From an uncultured Bacteroides sp. (GTDB lineage: Bacteria; Bacteroidota; Bacteroidia; Bacteroidales; Bacteroidaceae): a DNA stretch of 18,549 bases. The position numbers were made by a program, and so were the translations under genes. The notes under the pieces were generated by a model. The model saw nothing but the letters and a program-made list of their open reading frames with translations, was not told the DNA's origin and did not search any database. Where the stretch lies: assembly GCA_900546645.1 (NCBI GenBank), contig URDR01000061.1, positions 1-18,549 on the forward strand. Reading direction: 5' to 3'. The stretch's first letter is position 1, and each line of letters begins with the position of its first letter. Positions 15,320-18,549 of the stretch are shown here, one piece after another.

Positions 15320-17416
15320 TTAGTCAAAGAAATTCCAAGACAATCCTACTTTCAGTATGCGCGGATTCAAAGGATAATGAGGTGCAAGGAAATAACTCTT
15401 TTCTCCGGTACCTTGTATTAGATTATACATCTGTACAAAGATACGGGTGCGTTTAAGATGGAGGTTAAGGTAGGCATTAACCAAAGGATATCCCCCTAAC
15501 TTAAACCGAGTTTCCGGGTTCTGAAGGTAGAACTGTCCGATAGCCGGTGCATAATCGGGGGCATAGTATTGGGTAAAATACCTGACATCGGCTCCCAATT
15601 CTATATTTAACACCCTTTTTGCCAATCCAAACTGAATGTAGAGGTTATGGTATAATACAAGGTCAGGAAGTGGCAGCACTTGCTGATTGCTTGATTTCTG
15701 ATAAACAACTTCATTGTCCAAATGCAAGATTCCTAATTTAAAATCTTGGCGCAAGGCCGCGTTAAACACTTGGATATTGCCGCTGTGCTGGCGTACAGCT
15801 ATGTTGTTCTTAAAAGAAACTTCATTTTGTTTATCGGTTATTTTTATGGAAGTGTTGTCCAGATACGTATAATTCTTGATATTTTCAACTCCTACTTTCA
15901 GCTGGGTACGCCAACGGTCTATATTCAGCTTGCCTTCAATGCGTGTACGCATTATTTTAGAAAGGTCTTCATTATCCCACCAGTAATGCTTGGAGTGGAA
16001 GTGTCTGAAATAGAAAGTAGGATTCAAATTTTTTATATAAGCATTGGCTTCTAGTCGCACTGTATCACCGAATAGGCGAAAGTTTAAGTCTCCTTGACCT
16101 TCCACGCTGAATTGTCCGGCATCTTCTCCAATCAGGGCTACTTCTCCCAATACATTATAATGGATTGTTTTACCTTGCTCTTTGATAAGCTGTCCTCCTA
16201 CTGAAAGTATATTTTCTTTGTGGTCAGTAGGGATACGGCGTCCGGCTGTACCGTCTAAAGTATCTGTAAGGGTAAAACGGCGGTGTTCGAAGCTCATAAA
16301 TGCGGTTAGTCCGGCTTTTGCCCATTTGTTAAAGCCCTCACGCAATGAGATGCCTACCGTGTTTTTTATAGAGAAATGCTTCGTTACATCTGTTGAGTCA
16401 TTTCCTAGATAGTTGTTCTGGAAATAGGTTTGGTTTTGTTCTTTGTCGTAAGAAATATACTTTCGTCGGTTCATATCCATTTTTACTGTATGGATAAAAC
16501 TGGTTACAGGCACAAATACAGTGCGAGTAACCGTATCGTTTTCCTGAGTTACGTCACGATAAAAACCTAAATTATACCGATGGGTAAGAAACGCATGGTA
16601 TCCGGTATTTTTATTCCATATATCATTCAGGTTAATAGGAATGTCGTAAGTGGCATAAGTCTTTCGTCCTTCTGCCATTTCTAAAGGATGGGTGATATAA
16701 CGGTCATCGGCAATACCTCCATTTTCTGCAACCTTTAGATTTTCATTGATGAAGCTAAAGTGCATGTCGTAATTATCTCCTCGGTAATAAGCGAAGAGAT
16801 TTCCGTTAAATAAAGCGGTAGACTGACTGGTGTATTTACCGCGTCCGTATGTGTAGTCTATATCAAACCCGAAGCCCAACCGTTTGTTGACATTGACAGC
16901 AAAATAGGCCTTGAATCGTTCTTCCCCATATCGTCCGTCTCCTTGCTTGTAATAAGTAAGGTTCGTAAAGGGAGATTTGGTGTTGGTATAAACAATGTCT
17001 TCCGGACGTCGTACTGTAAAATCATACGGGTCGGTGAAGAAGAACTGACTGGTTTCTTTTCGTTCGAAGAAAACATGTGAGATGCGTGGGGCTCCTAAAT
17101 TACCCAGATAGGTGTAATGTCCGGTAGGTCCTCCTGTATCATTGGTATTTTGAAATGCATGCTGTATGGTGTCTACAGGCGTTTCAAATATATTTCCCAA
17201 ACGTTCATCTATTTTCCATGAGAATAATCCGATAGGAATTGTATTGGCATCAATTACTGCGGTTGTATCTATGGGGTTTCCGTTTCGGTCATATCGGTTG
17301 CCATCCATGCCGGAGGCTGAACCTCCGAACTGGCTATATTGATTGGGTATCGTATTCTGTGCAGACAGGGTCACACAGGTTAGGAAGAGTATTGCTGCAA
17401 AAATTATTTTTCTCAT
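15320..17416 (-). CDS. Putative outer membrane porin, Porin_10 type
   Basis: A 698-residue outer membrane beta-barrel with a clean signal peptide (M-R-K-I-I-F, hydrophobic core, cleavage probably after Ala19 in L-S-A-Q). The mature part is rich in alternating aromatic and polar strands. It opens with a Gly/Asp-rich segment (G-N-R-Y-D-R-N-G-N-P-I-D-T) and ends S-W-N-F-F-D, a typical aromatic C-terminal strand for BAM recognition. G-N-L-G-A-P-R (about 106-112) and the overall layout suggest the Bacteroidetes 'putative porin' family, often called Porin_10. No SusD partner or TonB plug is present, so it is not a SusC-type transporter. Cargo is unknown. It lies 30 nt after the radical SAM gene and 12 nt before the solute-binding protein gene. 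Confidence 0.85.
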   Translation of the reverse strand: MRKIIFAAILFLTCVTLSAQNTIPNQYSQFGGSASGMDGNRYDRNGNPIDTTAVIDANTIPIGLFSWKIDERLGNIFETPVDTIQHAFQNTNDTGGPTGHYTYLGNLGAPRISHVFFERKETSQFFFTDPYDFTVRRPEDIVYTNTKSPFTNLTYYKQGDGRYGEERFKAYFAVNVNKRLGFGFDIDYTYGRGKYTSQSTALFNGNLFAYYRGDNYDMHFSFINENLKVAENGGIADDRYITHPLEMAEGRKTYATYDIPINLNDIWNKNTGYHAFLTHRYNLGFYRDVTQENDTVTRTVFVPVTSFIHTVKMDMNRRKYISYDKEQNQTYFQNNYLGNDSTDVTKHFSIKNTVGISLREGFNKWAKAGLTAFMSFEHRRFTLTDTLDGTAGRRIPTDHKENILSVGGQLIKEQGKTIHYNVLGEVALIGEDAGQFSVEGQGDLNFRLFGDTVRLEANAYIKNLNPTFYFRHFHSKHYWWDNEDLSKIMRTRIEGKLNIDRWRTQLKVGVENIKNYTYLDNTSIKITDKQNEVSFKNNIAVRQHSGNIQVFNAALRQDFKLGILHLDNEVVYQKSSNQQVLPLPDLVLYHNLYIQFGLAKRVLNIELGADVRYFTQYYAPDYAPAIGQFYLQNPETRFKLGGYPLVNAYLNLHLKRTRIFVQMYNLIQGTGEKSYFLAPHYPLNPRILKVGLSWNFFD

Positions 17417-17424
17417 AACGGGGC

Positions 17425-17432
17425 AAATATAC
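17425..17432 (-). promoter_or_regulatory. Possible -7 box just before the porin gene
   Basis: On the - strand TATATTTG matches TAnnTTTG exactly, but no good -33 box is seen 19-21 nt upstream. The box ends only 8 nt before the ATG at 17416, so a transcript from it would be nearly leaderless. It may be chance. Confidence 0.3.
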
Positions 17433-17446
17433 GATTTTTATTTGAA

Positions 17447-18549
17447 CTATGAGAGGCTATTTGAAATTTTAGCCAAAGGGGATTTTCCCTTAAATACAGG
17501 TCTGCTTTGCTGTATATCTGTCTCGAATCCATACCAATAGCTGCATTCATTCTTTTCGTCGTCTATCCGACACAGGCGAAGACGTTCATGGTAGACTCCT
17601 TTCAGGGTTTCCCATAGCGAAGGTAGTGATACATGTTTAGTCCGTACTCGTTCAGCCGGCTTTTTCTTAAGTGACATGCCGGCTTCAATCCATGCCAGTG
17701 TAACAGAATGGGTATATTCCGGATAGTGAGTCTGGCAGAATTCATATAATAGTATACCGCGGCGTTCCAAGCTTAAAGGGGTATCAATGACATGCAGCGA
17801 TGTAAGGTGTTCAAGGAACCGCTGCAGAAAATCTTCATGACCGATGATGAGCGAACGGGTTACGTTCTGCCAGGCAGGAGTGTTGTAAAATCCATCTAAT
17901 AGTCTGGACAGCAAACGGGCTGTCTGGAGTTCATCAGGGGTGATTTCCCTTGTTTGCAAGACTTCGTAAGGTGGAAGGGGGGAATATTGAATACCCAATT
18001 CTTCAGCTCTTTGTCTCATCTCGGTACCGGGTAATAGTTTGAGCGATTCTAATTGAATCTCTCCAGCCTGGTAGGAAGCCAGAGTGCGTATATCATCGAA
18101 TATTTCATGCAGATGATAAAGCGGAAGTCCTGCAATCAAGTCGGCATGTGTTTCCATATTGGGGAGAGAACAAAGAAACTGCAAGCCTTCTAAAGCATCA
18201 GCTAATTTACCCATACGTTTGCTCGTTAACAGTACATTCTCATGAAGGCTTTGAATACCTGCCTCTAAATGAAGTAACCCTTTGGGCATGTATGATAGTT
18301 CCGATTTCAATTCTTCTGAAAGTAAAGCCGGATGAATTTCTAAATGGAAGCAGATGTCAGGAAATTCACAAAATAACTGGAGTAATGCTTTTGCCCGTCG
18401 ATTGTTGTAATTGAAAGTTCGGTCGAGCACTCGGATATTCCGGATTCCATGGCGGTGAATTTCGGCAATGCGTGTGCGAATCATTTCTATAGATAAAGAG
18501 CGTACAGGCTTTTCTCCTCCACTAACACAGAAAGCACAGGTATTGAAGC
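17447..18549 (-). CDS. Radical SAM protein (B12-binding/DUF4080-like), 5' end outside the window
   Basis: This is the C-terminal 367 residues of a larger protein. The frame stays open to the window edge, so the ATG at 18484 is internal. Just upstream of it, the reading F-N-T-C-A-F-C-V-S-G-G-E-K-P contains C-x2-C, which I take as the last two cysteines of the CxxxCxxC iron-sulphur motif; the first would lie beyond 18549. H-L-E-A-G-I-Q-S and D-L-I-A-G-L-P follow, the usual radical SAM barrel strands. A helical C-terminal region (about 220-340) resembles DUF4080. Such proteins often carry an N-terminal cobalamin-binding domain, but that cannot be checked here. The reaction and substrate are unknown. 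The gene ends 30 nt before the porin gene. Confidence 0.82.
   Translation of the reverse strand, partial: FNTCAFCVSGGEKPVRSLSIEMIRTRIAEIHRHGIRNIRVLDRTFNYNNRRAKALLQLFCEFPDICFHLEIHPALLSEELKSELSYMPKGLLHLEAGIQSLHENVLLTSKRMGKLADALEGLQFLCSLPNMETHADLIAGLPLYHLHEIFDDIRTLASYQAGEIQLESLKLLPGTEMRQRAEELGIQYSPLPPYEVLQTREITPDELQTARLLSRLLDGFYNTPAWQNVTRSLIIGHEDFLQRFLEHLTSLHVIDTPLSLERRGILLYEFCQTHYPEYTHSVTLAWIEAGMSLKKKPAERVRTKHVSLPSLWETLKGVYHERLRLCRIDDEKNECSYWYGFETDIQQSRPVFKGKSPLAKISNSLS

Noticed and set aside
1..18549. CRISPR arrays, insertion sequences, tRNA or rRNA genes, attachment sites
   Set aside because: I saw no regularly spaced repeats, transposase genes, cloverleaf candidates or rRNA-like stretches on either strand.

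Overview
The window comes from a member of the order Bacteroidales (Bacteroides, Phocaeicola or Prevotella type). Three things point there. Several genes are preceded by the Bacteroidetes promoter pattern (TTTG, about 20 nt, TAnnTTTG). Ribosome binding sites are weak and A-rich. Protein families include a Porin_10-type outer membrane beta-barrel and a radical SAM protein resembling the B12-binding/DUF4080 group. Two genes run off the window ends, and no stretch over 300 bases lacks a gene.

Left part (1-4057). The end of a YjbQ-family gene on the + strand converges on a two-component pair on the - strand (response regulator then histidine kinase) across a long hairpin. Upstream of the pair, also on the - strand and with its own promoter, lies a type I L-asparaginase gene.

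Centre-left (4176-6975). A compact - strand tryptophan region begins with a consensus promoter. Next come a 20-codon leader peptide with tandem Trp codons, a mutually exclusive RNA hairpin and a strong intrinsic terminator. This is a complete classical trp attenuator. It precedes trpB, which is followed by a trpG/pabA-type glutaminase and then a GNAT acetyltransferase. trpE, trpD, trpC, trpF and trpA are absent here, so the attenuator now leads a reduced operon.

Centre-right (7132-13405). A + strand unit holds a small unrecognised membrane protein and then a tripartite RND efflux operon ending at a strong terminator. As read, the operon is damaged in two places: a one-base frameshift in the membrane fusion protein and an in-frame TGA just after the signal sequence of the outer membrane factor. 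The pump gene is open. It has Asn where AcrB has the second Asp of its proton-relay pair. The operon looks like a decaying or switched-off efflux system unless the lesions are sequencing errors.

Right part (13420-18549). All - strand: a Gfo/Idh/MocA oxidoreductase, then a closely spaced trio transcribed as radical SAM protein (5' end outside the window), Porin_10-type barrel and membrane-anchored family 3 solute-binding protein without a permease.
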